DNA of 64,000 nucleotides. Source: Streptomyces profundus. Lineage in GTDB: Bacteria > Actinomycetota > Actinomycetes > Streptomycetales > Streptomycetaceae. This document shows positions 53,450 through 62,917 of the stretch, in pieces (positions within the stretch are counted from its first letter, which is position 1; each line of letters begins with the position of its first letter). Under the pieces are notes generated by a model, which worked only from the letters and a program-made list of their open reading frames with translations, was not told the DNA's origin and did no database searches. The DNA lies in assembly GCF_020740535.1 (NCBI RefSeq), contig NZ_CP082362.1, positions 6,817,501-6,881,500 on the forward strand. The letters run 5' to 3'. Both the position numbers and the translations under genes were made by a program.

Positions 53450-54681
53450 TCGTCGTCCCCCGCCTGCCGCTGGGCCTGCCGCAGCGCGTCCTCGGGGGAG
53501 GCACGTCCGGTCAGCACCGACTGGAACGCGCCGGACAGCGCGTCCCCGATCACGGGCCAACGGGTGCCGACCCGCTCGGTGCGCGACCGCGCCGTCTCCA
53601 CCAGATCGGCGAACGGCGCCAGCTCCGGGTTCTGCTCCCGGTACGTCGCCGCCGCGTGTCGGTCGGTGGGCACGTTGTTCACCCGCTCGCCCCAGGCCAG
53701 CTGGTTCTCCTCGGAGTTGAGGCACTCCAGGACGCGGCCCGCGTTGCGCTCCCGCTCCGGATCGTCGTTCTTGGGCACGGTCATCACCGTGCCGCCGATC
53801 GGCGGCACCGGATCCTGGCCCGCCTCCGGCACCGGGATGCTCGCCACCGCCCAGTCCACCTCGTCCTGCGCGCTGAGCACCGGCACCTGCCAGGGCCCGT
53901 TGATCATCATCGCGGCCCGGCCCGAGACGAACTGGTCGTTGACGTCCTGCTGGTTCCAGTTGACCACCGAACGCGAACTCGACCCCGCGTCCACCAGGTC
54001 CTTCCACAGCTGGAGCGCCGAGGCCCCGGCCCCCTCGTCCAACCGCGCCTCGTCGCCGCCGGCCGACCAGAAGAACGGCAGGAACTGGTAGACGCCGTCC
54101 GCGTTGGGGCTGGCGCTGAAGGCCATGCCATAGGTGTCGCCCTGGGTCAGCTCCGCCGCGCTCTCCCGCAACTCGTCCCAGGTGGTGGGCGGTTCGAGCC
54201 CGGCATCGGCCAGCAGCTCGGTGTTGTAGATCAACGCGAGGGAGTTGACCGAACGGGCCACCCCGTACCGCACCCCGTCGTAGGAGCCGAGCGAGATCGA
54301 ACTGTCCGAGAACCGCTCGTCGCCCACCCCGACCTCGTCGATCGGGCGCAGCCCGCCGGTCTCGGCGAACTGCGGCAGCTCCGAGCCGTCCAGCTCCAGG
54401 ATGTCGGTCAGCGAGTCCGACGAGGCCATCCGCAGCGCCTTGGAAGCGACCTGGTCGGCTGGCACGCTGATCTGCTCGATCCTCAGGCCCAACGGCTCGG
54501 CGCAGCGTTCGAAGAACTCCTGGTTCGCCTCGTGTTCGGCGGTGTCGGTGGCCGAGTTGAGCACCGTCACCGTGTCCGGATCGGGCTCGGCCGCGCACCC
54601 GCCGAGCCCCGCGGCCAGCGTGGCGGTCGCCACGGCCAGCACGGCGGCGGACGACGGGGTGCGCCCGGTTCTACGTTGCAT
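53446..54681 (-). CDS. Carbohydrate-binding lipoprotein of an ABC importer
   Basis: The 411-residue type-2 binding protein has a lipoprotein signal ending in LGGC (Cys29), followed by a maltose-binding-protein-like fold (LALIYNTELLADAGLEPPTTWDELRESA, AAMMINGPWQV). It delivers an oligosaccharide to the two permeases. The operon enzymes suggest xyloglucan-derived or other alpha-xylosyl/beta-glucosyl oligosaccharides. The gap to the upstream lacI gene is 57 bases. Confidence 0.94.
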   Translation of the reverse strand: MQRRTGRTPSSAAVLAVATATLAAGLGGCAAEPDPDTVTVLNSATDTAEHEANQEFFERCAEPLGLRIEQISVPADQVASKALRMASSDSLTDILELDGSELPQFAETGGLRPIDEVGVGDERFSDSSISLGSYDGVRYGVARSVNSLALIYNTELLADAGLEPPTTWDELRESAAELTQGDTYGMAFSASPNADGVYQFLPFFWSAGGDEARLDEGAGASALQLWKDLVDAGSSSRSVVNWNQQDVNDQFVSGRAAMMINGPWQVPVLSAQDEVDWAVASIPVPEAGQDPVPPIGGTVMTVPKNDDPERERNAGRVLECLNSEENQLAWGERVNNVPTDRHAAATYREQNPELAPFADLVETARSRTERVGTRWPVIGDALSGAFQSVLTGRASPEDALRQAQRQAGDDE

Positions 54682-54738
54682 GATGTCCCGCGCTTTCGTT
54701 CACGGTTCCTGCGGCTCGACTTCTTCTTCCCGGCCCGC

Positions 54739-55773
54739 TCAGTCGGGGGCGGCGCCCGGCGGAGCGAGGGTCGGGCCCTCGGCCATCCGAGGGGGGATCA
54801 GCTGGTGTCGGGGAGCGGGCTCTCCCGAGGGGGGATCGATCGCCCCGACCACCAGGCGCACCACCGCGTCCGCCATCCGCCCGACCGGCAGATCGATGCG
54901 CGGCAGCGGCGCGGACAGCGGCCCGGGCTCGTCGGGCAGGCTGCCCACCAGCACCACGGCCAGATCGTCCGGGATCCGCAGCCCGAGCGCGGCGACCTCC
55001 GCCAGCAGCGGCGCCAGCGGGATCAGATGCTGTACCAGCAGCGCGGTCGGCCGGGGCACCGAGGTCAACGCCTCCCGCAGCCGGGCGCGCAGCACGTCGG
55101 GATCGTTGGACGACCGGCGCACCAGCACCTCGGCCCCCGTCTCCCTGGCGGCGGCCTCGGCCCCGGCCCGGCCGCGCAGCGCGTAGCCACGCCGGGCGTG
55201 GAACTCGTGGTCGGCCGACGCCCAGAAGAGGACGCGGCGATGCCCGGCGGACACCGCCTCGCGCACCGCGAGCGCGACCGCCGCCCGCCAGTCCAGATCC
55301 ACCCAGGGCGGCTGGTCCTCGTCCCGCTCGGAGCCGTGGCCGACCATGGCCGTCGGGAACCCCAGGGCCCGCAGCGTCTCGATCCTGGGATCCTCCTCGC
55401 GCACCGCCATCAGCACGGCGCCGTCGGCGAGCCCGCTGCGGGCGATCCGCTCCAGCCCCCGCACGCCGTCGGGGTCGGTCATCATCAGCACGTCATAGCC
55501 GTGGCCTCGGGCGACGTCGCTGATGTCCACGGCGAACCGGCCGTCCACGGCCCGGTACTTGCCCGGCTCCCTGGGCACGGCCAGCACCAGCACCTCGCTG
55601 CGGGAGCGCCGCAGCGTCCGCGCCGAGGCGCGGGGGTGGTACCCCAGCTCGGCGATGGCGGCGCGCACGGCCTCCGCGGTCTCGTCCGAGATCTTGCGCG
55701 AGCCGCTGAGCACGTAGGACACCGTGCTGGGCGCGACACCCGCGTGCCGGGCCACGTCCTTGATGGTGACCAC
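54739..55773 (-). CDS. LacI-family transcriptional regulator of the oligosaccharide operon
   Basis: The 344-residue regulator opens with a LacI helix-turn-helix (VTIKDVARHAGVAPSTVSYVLSGSRKISDETAEAVRAAI), then the hinge helix YHPRASARTLRR and a sugar-sensing type-1 domain. The tandem GTG codons at 55776 and 55773 follow GGGAGGG; I chose 55773. An ATG at 55800 lacks a ribosome binding site. It is first in a same-strand row with the importer and glycosidases and has an 18-bp palindrome just upstream, so it probably represses itself and the operon. Confidence 0.92.
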   Translation of the reverse strand: MVTIKDVARHAGVAPSTVSYVLSGSRKISDETAEAVRAAIAELGYHPRASARTLRRSRSEVLVLAVPREPGKYRAVDGRFAVDISDVARGHGYDVLMMTDPDGVRGLERIARSGLADGAVLMAVREEDPRIETLRALGFPTAMVGHGSERDEDQPPWVDLDWRAAVALAVREAVSAGHRRVLFWASADHEFHARRGYALRGRAGAEAAARETGAEVLVRRSSNDPDVLRARLREALTSVPRPTALLVQHLIPLAPLLAEVAALGLRIPDDLAVVLVGSLPDEPGPLSAPLPRIDLPVGRMADAVVRLVVGAIDPPSGEPAPRHQLIPPRMAEGPTLAPPGAAPD

Positions 55774-56112
55774 CACGTGCCCTCCCTCGGGACCTTCCAT
55801 CGAACGAATCGAATCGATTCGATTAGCAAACCTGACGGGGATCCTAGGCAGCGGGATGCCCAGGGGGCAAGACGTCCCGAGGACAATTCCGTCGGTGGTG
55901 GTGGGACAGGTGGCCTGAGGCGACGGTTCCGGGGCCGGCGTTCGGAGGGGTCCGGCGTGTGGTCGTGGCCCTGCTCGGGGGAGTCGGCGAGCGGCGACGG
56001 GTCGGCGCCGCCGTGGGTGTCGAACGTCGGGGGCCGTGGCGACTGACCGTCCATCAGCCGGTGCCGCGCCTCTCATGCACGGCTTCACGCGGGGTCTCGG
56101 TGGTTCGGTCGG
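55774..56112. other. Intergenic region between MFS and lacI genes
   Basis: The left end of this 339-base stretch holds the lacI promoter and operator palindrome. The rest is GC rich, and I see no gene in it and no clear terminator for the MFS gene. Confidence 0.5.
55807..55824. promoter_or_regulatory. LacI-type operator, 18-bp perfect palindrome
   Basis: AATCGAATCGATTCGATT is identical to its reverse complement, with the central CG usual for LacI-family sites. It lies 34 bases before the lacI start and is distinctly AT rich against its surroundings. Confidence 0.8.
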
Positions 56113-57426
56113 CTATCCGGCCGCGTCGCCCGCACGGTTCGGGTCGCCGTCGTTGTCGCCCGCGGAGGGCCCCGCACCGTCGGGGTCGCTGTCCGCGCGG
56201 CCCGCGTAGGGCCCCGCGACGGGGGTGGAGCGGGAGCGGGGCGTTGGGCGGACCGCGTGGGCGACGCCGCCGGCGATCAGGACCATGAGCAGCACCGCGA
56301 CCATCGCGTTGCGCAGCCCGAACTCCTCGCCGAGGAAGCCCAACGCCGGCGGGCCCACCAGGAACGCGAAGTAGCCCGTGGTGGCCACGGCGCTGACCCG
56401 GGCCGCCGCGCCCGCCGGGTCGTCGCCGGCCGCCGAGATCGCCACGGGGAAGCCCAGCGAGGCGCCAAGTCCCCAGAAGAGCACGCCGACCGCCGCCAGC
56501 GCGGGGGCCGGTGCGAAGACCACGCCGAGGATGCCGACGACGGCGAGCCCGGCGCTCACCCGCATCACCGGGACCCGGCCGAAGCGGGTGAGGAAGAACT
56601 GGCCGCTGAACCGGCCCACCGTCATCGACGCCGCGAAGACCGTGAACACCACGGAGCCGGCCACCTCGTCGAGGTCGTAGCCGTCGACCATGATCAGGGG
56701 CAGCCAGTCGTTGGCGGATCCCTCGGCCAGCGCCATGCCCAGCACGATGAGGCCCAGCAGCACCACCCGGTGCTCGCGCCACACCGCCATGCGCGCCCGG
56801 AAGCCGCCGGTCCGGCCCTCGGCGGAGCTCGGACCGTCCTGGCCGGTGTCGACCGGCATCCGTCCGCGCGCCCACAGCACACCGCCGGCGACCAGCAGCA
56901 TCACCAGCAGCAGATGCCACATCACGGGGAAGTCGATCGAGGTCAGGCCGATGCCGACGGCCGCGCCCAGGACCGTGCCGCCGCTGAAGCAGCCGTGCAG
57001 CGCCGGCATCACCGGCCGTCCCATGACCCGTTCGACGGCGGCGCCCTCGATGTTGACGGCTATCTCCTGGAGGCCGGTGCCGCAGCCGAAGAAGGCGAGG
57101 CCGAGAAAGACCACCGGGCCCGTGCCCAGGCCGGCGCCCACGGCCAGGACGGTGAGGCCGAGGGCGATCGAGGAGCCGCCCAGCGTCGCCACCCAGCGGC
57201 CCCCGCGCCGGGCGACCAGGGCGCCGGAGGAGAGGACGCCCAGCATCGAGCCGATGGAGAGGCCGAAGAGGATCAGTCCCATGCCGGCCGTGGAGGTGTC
57301 CACGGCGTCTCTGATGGCGGGGGTCCGGGTCACCCAGGAGGCCAGGGCGAACCCGGGGGTCAGGAAGAGGGCGAACAGCGCGGCGCGCCAGCGCCGGACG
57401 AGGGGGTCGACTGCCGCTTGTGGCAT
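56113..57426 (-). CDS. MFS transporter
   Basis: The 437-residue protein has twelve predicted helices in two halves, with the loop motif SGALVARRGGRWVATLGG between helices 2 and 3 and a long central loop rich in Gly/Ser/Glu. The ending is hydrophilic (many Asp/Gly). It resembles fucose-permease/FsR-like MFS members used for sugars or small metabolites, but the substrate cannot be read. It is monocistronic and divergent from the nucleotidyltransferase-fold gene. Confidence 0.88.
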   Translation of the reverse strand: MPQAAVDPLVRRWRAALFALFLTPGFALASWVTRTPAIRDAVDTSTAGMGLILFGLSIGSMLGVLSSGALVARRGGRWVATLGGSSIALGLTVLAVGAGLGTGPVVFLGLAFFGCGTGLQEIAVNIEGAAVERVMGRPVMPALHGCFSGGTVLGAAVGIGLTSIDFPVMWHLLLVMLLVAGGVLWARGRMPVDTGQDGPSSAEGRTGGFRARMAVWREHRVVLLGLIVLGMALAEGSANDWLPLIMVDGYDLDEVAGSVVFTVFAASMTVGRFSGQFFLTRFGRVPVMRVSAGLAVVGILGVVFAPAPALAAVGVLFWGLGASLGFPVAISAAGDDPAGAAARVSAVATTGYFAFLVGPPALGFLGEEFGLRNAMVAVLLMVLIAGGVAHAVRPTPRSRSTPVAGPYAGRADSDPDGAGPSAGDNDGDPNRAGDAAG

Positions 57427-57661
57427 GGGGGTTGGCGCTCTCTCTGGTCTGTGGCGGCAGCTGCCGTGGGCGCGGGGGTGACGACCGGTGTCGATCTCCG
57501 GTCGACGTTCCGGCGGGTCAGGTCAAAGAATGTGTGATCAAACGCTTAAGGAACGGTCGCATGGGACGATATCCACCGGCCATGGGGTATCGCCAGGTTT
57601 GTCGATCACCCTTGGTCATGCGTGCCGGCGTCGCCGGCACGCCGGGATTCGGGAGTGCTGG

Positions 57662-58642
57662 ATGTCATCGGTGGCGGTGTCCCCGCGGTGGCGGGCCCTG
57701 TTGGACGAGCGGCTGGCGGAGGCGACGTCCCGGCTCTGCGCGATCCCCGGGGTGCGCGGGGTGATCGTCGGCGGCAGTCTGGGGCGGGACGAGCCGTGGC
57801 CGCTCTCCGATATCGACGTGCTGCCGGTCTACGAGCGGTCGACCGAGCCCGCCGGCGCCGTCGCGGAGCGCCAGGCCGAGCTGGTGGACTGGTGGGCCGC
57901 CTCCGGGCGGGCGCAGACGCTTGACCTCGGCTGGCTCGCCTTCACGGCGGACGAGCTGCGCGTCGCGCTGGCCGGCGGCCCGGCGCTGGTCGCCGAGCGA
58001 GTCGCCGCCGACGCCCGGTGGTCGCACGGCCTCAACAAGGCGTACGGCGGACGTTCCGGGCTGCCTGAGGACGGGCTGATCGGCGAGTTCACCGCGTTCG
58101 CCACCGAGGTCAGGTTCGCCCCCGTGGTCGTCGCCGCCCGGCTGGGGCACTGGCGGCGGGAGGCCCGCCGGCTGGCCGGCGAGGCGCGGTCCGCCGCCGC
58201 TCTGGATCCGGCCGGCGCCACCGTGTCGCTGCGCGAGACGGCGCGGGCGCTGCGGCTGGTCCTGGTGGAGGGCTGGGGCGAGCGGCTGGGCTCGATGGGC
58301 CGGGAGTGGACCCGGTTCGAGGCCATGGCCGACCGCCACGGGGAGCGTCGACGGGCCGACCTGATAGCGCGGTTGGCCGGCGCCGACCCGGCCGAAGCGG
58401 CCCGGCGCAGCCAGTTGGCGCCGCACTGGCTGCGGGAGCGGATCGATCTCGCGCTGGCCGCCCGCCTGGCGGTGGGGGAGCCGGTCGACGAGGCGCGCAA
58501 CGCCCGGGACCAACTGGCGGCCTTCGCCGTCCACGTGTCCCGCCACCGCCCCGATCTGCACGGCGCCTGGACGGGCAGCCCCGATCCGGCACTACCCCAG
58601 CACCTCGACGAGCTCGCTGAGTTGGTCGCCGAGCTGTGCTGA
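57662..58642 (+). CDS. Nucleotidyltransferase-fold protein
   Basis: The 326-residue protein has the minimal nucleotidyltransferase motif GVIVGGSLGRDEPWPLSDIDVLPVY (about 34-58), with the GGS, the two catalytic Asp of SDID and a following helical C-terminal domain. This is the layout of kanamycin-type nucleotidyltransferases and related small-molecule modifying enzymes. The substrate is unknown; antibiotics, metabolites or toxin-type targets are possible. ATG 57662 has CGGGAG seven bases upstream. A kinase of the APH family follows 40 bases later on the same strand. Confidence 0.8.
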   Translation: MSSVAVSPRWRALLDERLAEATSRLCAIPGVRGVIVGGSLGRDEPWPLSDIDVLPVYERSTEPAGAVAERQAELVDWWAASGRAQTLDLGWLAFTADELRVALAGGPALVAERVAADARWSHGLNKAYGGRSGLPEDGLIGEFTAFATEVRFAPVVVAARLGHWRREARRLAGEARSAAALDPAGATVSLRETARALRLVLVEGWGERLGSMGREWTRFEAMADRHGERRRADLIARLAGADPAEAARRSQLAPHWLRERIDLALAARLAVGEPVDEARNARDQLAAFAVHVSRHRPDLHGAWTGSPDPALPQHLDELAELVAELC

Positions 58643-58670
58643 ACGCCCCCGCCGCCGTTCCCCACCGAAC

Positions 58671-58676
58671 TAGGGT
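58671..58676 (+). promoter_or_regulatory. Predicted -10 element giving a leaderless APH-like mRNA
   Basis: TAGGGT lies seven bases before the GTG at 58683, the distance expected when transcription starts at the first base of the start codon. The gene has no ribosome binding site, which agrees with leaderless translation. Confidence 0.55.
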
Positions 58677-58682
58677 TGTGCG

Positions 58683-59582
58683 GTGAGCGCGGACAACATG
58701 CCGACCGCCGAGGTGTCGGTCTCCCCGGAGCTGGTGCGCCAGCTGCTGACCGACCAGCACCCCGACCTGGCCGAACGCGATGTCCAGGTGCTGGCCAACG
58801 GTTGGGACAACCTGGTCTGCCGGCTCGGCGGCGACCATCTGGTGCGGCTGCCCAGGCGGGCCGCGTCCGCCGGCCTGGTGGCGAACGAACAGCGCTGGCT
58901 GCCCGGACTCGCCGGCCGCCTTCCGCTGCCCGTTCCGGTACCGGTGCGCACCGGGCGTCCCGGCCGTGGATATCCCTGGTCCTGGAGCGTGTCGCCGTTT
59001 CTGCCCGGGGAGATCGCCGCCCGCACGCCGCCGGCCGATCCGGGAGCGACCGCGCTCGTTCTCGGCGGGTTTCTGGCGGCCCTGCACCTGCCGGCGCCGG
59101 CCGACGCCCCCGCCAACCCCTCGCGGGGGATCCCGCTCGCCGGGCGGGACGCCAGGGTGCGGTCCCAACTCCCCCACCTGGACGACCCGGTGGAACGGGC
59201 CACCGCGCTGCGGGTGTGGGAGAGCGCCACCGCCGCGCCCGAGTGGGCGGGACCCGCGCTGTGGCTGCACGGCGACCTGCATCCGGCGAACATCCTGGTG
59301 GAGCACGGCAGCGTCCGCTCCGTGATCGACTTCGGCGACATCACCGCGGGGGACCCGGCCACCGATCTCGCGGTGGCCTGGATGATCCTGCCCGCGGCGC
59401 GGCGGGGGGAGTTCCGGCACGCGTACGGCCGCGCCGACCACGACACCTGGGCGCGGGCACGCGGGTGGGCGCTGTCGCTGGCGCTGGTCTTCCTGGCCCA
59501 CTCGGCCGACAACCCGCTGATGGCCGGCATCGGCCGCCGCACCCTGGACGCGGTGCTGGCGGACGATCCGGGTCCGCCGTAG
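58683..59582 (+). CDS. Aminoglycoside phosphotransferase (APH)-family kinase
   Basis: The 299-residue kinase has the catalytic loop WLHGDLHPANIL and the metal-binding IDFGDITAGDPATDLAVAW, both intact, with the N-lobe ANGWDNLVCRLGGDHLVRLPRR. The family phosphorylates aminoglycosides, macrolides, homoserine, choline and many metabolites. The W-D-N form of the N-lobe is typical of the Streptomyces Phosphotransf APH group of unknown substrate. It is probably expressed from its own leaderless promoter rather than from the preceding gene. Confidence 0.87.
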   Translation: MSADNMPTAEVSVSPELVRQLLTDQHPDLAERDVQVLANGWDNLVCRLGGDHLVRLPRRAASAGLVANEQRWLPGLAGRLPLPVPVPVRTGRPGRGYPWSWSVSPFLPGEIAARTPPADPGATALVLGGFLAALHLPAPADAPANPSRGIPLAGRDARVRSQLPHLDDPVERATALRVWESATAAPEWAGPALWLHGDLHPANILVEHGSVRSVIDFGDITAGDPATDLAVAWMILPAARRGEFRHAYGRADHDTWARARGWALSLALVFLAHSADNPLMAGIGRRTLDAVLADDPGPP

Positions 59583-59599
59583 CGACGCGGCGGGCGGAC
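59572..59599. terminator. Short hairpin with the APH-like stop codon in its loop
   Basis: GTCCGCC (59572-59578) and GGCGGAC (59593-59599) pair perfectly, and the TAG stop (59580-59582) is in the loop. It is weaker than the other stop-containing hairpins in the window. Confidence 0.4.
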
Positions 59600-59616
59600 G
59601 GTCGCCGCGCGCGGCG

Positions 59617-60357
59617 TCAGGGGGAGTCGGCCAGCGTCGCCGGGTCCAGTCGGCCGCCGAGGGCCGGGGCGAGCCAGCGTGCCGACGCGGCCTGGAACGT
59701 GTCGGGCGGCAGTGCTCCCGCGCCGTCCGGCACCGCGCCGAGCAGCGGCGCGTCGGCCACGACCGGCAGGTCGCGCAGGTTGCAGCGGGCCGCGAGATCA
59801 GGTGCGGCCGGCCACCGGCCGATCACCAGGCCGGCGAGCGGCAGCGCGCGGGCGCGCAGCGCCTCGGCGGTCAGCGCCGTCAGGTTGAGGGTGCCAAGAC
59901 GCGCCTCGACGACCACCAGCACCGGGGCGGCCAGCAGGGTGGCCGCGTCGGCCAGGGTGCCGCCCAGCGCGTCGAAGCGCACCAGCAGGCCGCCGGCGCC
60001 CTCGACCAGCACCAGATCGTGGTCCTCCGCCAACTCCTCGGCCGCCTTGGCCGTCTCGGCCGGGGTGACCGGCGGCAGCCCGGAGCGTTCCGCGGCGGTG
60101 GCCGGCGCCAACGGGTCCGGATAGCGGGCGAGTTCGCCGACGGTGAGCCGGCCGGCGAGCCGCGCGGTCTCGGCCGCGTCGCCCGGGGCGCGGGCCGGGA
60201 GCCCGGTCTGGGCCGGTTTGAGGACGGCGACCCGCTGCCCGTCCGCCAGCGCCCGCGCCGCGACGGCCGCGGTGACCACGGTCTTGCCGACCTCGGTGCC
60301 GGTGCCGGTGATCACCAGCACCCGTCCCCGCACCGGTCGTTCGTCTCGCGCGCGCAC
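59617..60357 (-). CDS. bioD: Dethiobiotin synthetase
   Basis: This 246-residue P-loop enzyme (ITGTGTEVGKTVV) closes the ureido ring of dethiobiotin from diaminopelargonate, CO2 and ATP. KPAQTGL and VEGAGGLLV are the other family motifs. It is the last gene of bioBAD; the GTG start lies four bases past the bioA stop. It is convergent with the APH-like gene. Confidence 0.95.
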   Translation of the reverse strand: MRARDERPVRGRVLVITGTGTEVGKTVVTAAVAARALADGQRVAVLKPAQTGLPARAPGDAAETARLAGRLTVGELARYPDPLAPATAAERSGLPPVTPAETAKAAEELAEDHDLVLVEGAGGLLVRFDALGGTLADAATLLAAPVLVVVEARLGTLNLTALTAEALRARALPLAGLVIGRWPAAPDLAARCNLRDLPVVADAPLLGAVPDGAGALPPDTFQAASARWLAPALGGRLDPATLADSP

Positions 60358-60360
60358 CCC

Positions 60361-61698
60361 TCAGCCCGCCTCGGCCGCCGCCAGGGCCCCGGCGCATATC
60401 CGGGCCAGGTCGACGTCGTCGGTGACATAGGGCGGCATCGTGTAGATCAGATCGCGGAACGGGCGCAGCCAGACGCCACGGCGCACCGCGGCCTCGGTGG
60501 CGGCCGGCAGGTCGACGGGGTGGTCCAGCTGGATCACGCCGATCGCCCCCAGCACCCGCACCTCCCTGACGCCCGGCAGGGCGCGCGCCGGCGCGAGGCC
60601 CGCGCGCAGGCCGCGCTCGATCCTGGCCACCTCGGCGGCCCAGTCGCCCGCCAGCAGCAGCTCGACCGAGGCCAGCGCGACGGCCGTGGCGAGCGGGTTG
60701 CCCATGAACGTGGGGCCGTGCGCCAGCACCGGCACCTCGCCACGGGATATCCCCTCGGCCACGCGCGGCGTGCACAGTGTCGCCGCCAACGTCAGGTAAC
60801 CCCCCGTCAACGCCTTGCCGAGGCACAGCACATCGGGCACTATGCCCGCGTGTTCGGTGGCGAACAGCCGCCCGGTGCGGCCGAAGCCGGTCGCGATCTC
60901 GTCCGCGACCAGCAGCACCCCGTGCTCGTCGCACGCCTCGCGCAGCACCCGCAGATACGCGGGGGAGTGGAAGGCCATCCCGCCGGCGCCCTGCACCACC
61001 GGCTCCACCACCACGGCCGCCAACTCGTCGGCGTGCGCGGCGACCAACGCCCGCAGCCGGGCCGCGTACCCCGGGTCGAGCGGGGCGTCGAAGCCGGTCG
61101 GCGGGGCCTCGGCGAACACCTGCTCGGGCAGCGTTCCCGCCCAGAGCTGATGCATCCCGCCCTCGGGATCGCAGACCGACATGGCGTGCCAGGTGTCCCC
61201 GTGGTAGCCGCCGCGCCAGGTGAGCAGCCGCCGCTTGGCGGGACGTCCGACCGAACGCCAGTACTGGAGGCACATCTTGAGCGCGACCTCGACGGCGACC
61301 GAGCCCGAGTCGGCCAGGAACACATGTCGCAGGTCCCCAGGGGCCAGCTCGGCCAGCCGGGCCGCCAGCGCCACCGCGGGACGGTGGGTGAGACCGCCGA
61401 ACATCACATGGCTCATCCGGCCCAGCTGGTCCTTCGCCGCCGCGTCCAGCACCGGGTGGCGGTAGCCGTGCACCGCCGACCACCAGGAGGCCATCCCGTC
61501 GATCAACTCGCGCTGCCCGAAGGCCGGTTCGGCCAGGCGGAGCCGCACTCCCGCCGCCGAGTCCACCAGCAGGGGCGCGGTCCTTCCCGGCATCGGGTCG
61601 TAGGGGTGCCAGACGTGCTCCCGATCCAGCGCGAGCACCTCGGCCGGCGAACGCCCCACCGCGTGGTCGGCCAGCTGGTCGGGCGACCGGTCAGGCAT
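60361..61698 (-). CDS. bioA: Adenosylmethionine-8-amino-7-oxononanoate aminotransferase
   Basis: The 445-residue class III PLP enzyme makes 7,8-diaminopelargonate using SAM as amino donor. [11 protein letters not shown] near the N-terminus and [24 protein letters not shown] and [10 protein letters not shown] (PLP lysine) are diagnostic. Its start overlaps the end of bioB by eight bases, and bioD follows. Confidence 0.96.
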   Translation of the reverse strand: MPDRSPDQLADHAVGRSPAEVLALDREHVWHPYDPMPGRTAPLLVDSAAGVRLRLAEPAFGQRELIDGMASWWSAVHGYRHPVLDAAAKDQLGRMSHVMFGGLTHRPAVALAARLAELAPGDLRHVFLADSGSVAVEVALKMCLQYWRSVGRPAKRRLLTWRGGYHGDTWHAMSVCDPEGGMHQLWAGTLPEQVFAEAPPTGFDAPLDPGYAARLRALVAAHADELAAVVVEPVVQGAGGMAFHSPAYLRVLREACDEHGVLLVADEIATGFGRTGRLFATEHAGIVPDVLCLGKALTGGYLTLAATLCTPRVAEGISRGEVPVLAHGPTFMGNPLATAVALASVELLLAGDWAAEVARIERGLRAGLAPARALPGVREVRVLGAIGVIQLDHPVDLPAATEAAVRRGVWLRPFRDLIYTMPPYVTDDVDLARICAGALAAAEAG

Positions 61699-62752
61699 TG
61701 GGCGGCAGCTCCGTGCCGGCGCCCCTGCGGCGCACCGCGACCAGACCCTCCCGGTGCTCGGGCAGCGTGTCCGCCTCGGCGCCCTCCACCTCGAAGCCGG
61801 CGTCCGCGATCATCTCCAGGTCGGCCTGGCCCGCCTGTCCCTCACTGGTCAGATAGTCGCCCAGGAAGATGGAGTTGACCACATGCAGGGCCAGGGGCTG
61901 CAACGAGCGCAGTTGCACCTCCCGGCCGGCGGAGAGCCGCACCTCCACATCGGGGCAGACGAACCGCACCATGGCCAGGATGCGCAGGACCCGGCGCGGG
62001 GTGAGCTGCCAGGTACCGGCCAACGGGGTGCCGTCGAACGGGATCAGGAAGTTCACCGGGACCGAGTCCGGATCGAGGTCGCGCAGCGCGAACACCACGT
62101 CGACCAGATCCTCGTCCGTCTCGCCCATGCCCGCGATCAGCCCGGAGCAGGCGGAAAGGCCCGCTGACTGTGCCTCCTTGACGGTTGCCACCCGATCGCT
62201 GAACTCATGGGTGGTGCAGATGTCCCCGTAGGTGGCTTCCGAGGTGTTGAGGTTGTGGTTGTAGGCATCCGCGCCCGCCTGGCGCAGCCGTTCGGCCTGC
62301 CCGTCGGAGAGCAGCCCGAGGCAGGCGCAGACCTCCACCTCGGGATGCTGTTCCCTGACCGCCTCGATGGTGCGGGAGACCCGTTCCACATCCCGGTCGG
62401 TCGGACCACGCCCGCTGGCCACCAGACAGACGCGCTTGGCGCCGCCCGCCACCCCGGCGCCGGCCGCCTCGGCGGCCTCGGCGGGCTTCAGCCAGGTGTA
62501 CTTGAGGACATCGGCCTTCGACCCCAGGCGCTGCGAGCAGTAGAAGCAGTCCTCAGGGCAGCGGCCCGACTTGAGGTTCACCAGATAGTTGAGCTTCACT
62601 CGCCGCCCGAACCAGTGGCGGCGCACCCGACCGGCCGCCGCCACCACGTCCAACAGCTCGTCGTCGGACGTCGCCAGCACGGCCAACGCCTCGTCACGGC
62701 TGGGCCGCTCGCGGCGCAGCCCCTTCTCCACCAGCCCGTCCAACAGGTCCAT
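61691..62752 (-). CDS. bioB: Biotin synthase
   Basis: The 353-residue radical-SAM enzyme inserts sulfur into dethiobiotin. The SAM cluster ligands are Cys65, Cys69 and Cys72 (CPEDCFYC), and the second cluster region includes [10 protein letters not shown] and CACLGLL. NHNLNT and IPFDGTPL are typical. I chose ATG 62752 (MDLLDG), which has AGGA eight bases upstream; the frame continues further upstream into the bioF promoter region. It is the first gene of bioBAD and divergent from bioF. Confidence 0.96.
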   Translation of the reverse strand: MDLLDGLVEKGLRRERPSRDEALAVLATSDDELLDVVAAAGRVRRHWFGRRVKLNYLVNLKSGRCPEDCFYCSQRLGSKADVLKYTWLKPAEAAEAAGAGVAGGAKRVCLVASGRGPTDRDVERVSRTIEAVREQHPEVEVCACLGLLSDGQAERLRQAGADAYNHNLNTSEATYGDICTTHEFSDRVATVKEAQSAGLSACSGLIAGMGETDEDLVDVVFALRDLDPDSVPVNFLIPFDGTPLAGTWQLTPRRVLRILAMVRFVCPDVEVRLSAGREVQLRSLQPLALHVVNSIFLGDYLTSEGQAGQADLEMIADAGFEVEGAEADTLPEHREGLVAVRRRGAGTELPPNA

Positions 62753-62917
62753 ACCGCCGATCCTGACGCACCCGGGGCCGGCGGGGCCACGGAGGAATCC
62801 CACAAGACCGTTGACCGTCCTGTGTCCATCACCACATGTTCCCCGGCGGCGAAGGCCACTAGTTTTATTGGCAGTCGACAACAGACGACCACCAGCCAAG
62901 TCGAGGGACGGCGCGCC
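62753..62917. promoter_or_regulatory. Divergent bioB/bioF promoter region
   Basis: The only AT-rich patch is ACTAGTTTTATTGG around 62859-62872, which probably holds the overlapping promoters. I looked for a long dyad of the BirA or BioQ type and saw none that is convincing. Confidence 0.4.

Noticed and set aside
62753..62917. BirA- or BioQ-type operator between bioB and bioF
   Set aside because: No long or strong dyad is present; short CCGTTGACCG-like words are not symmetric enough.
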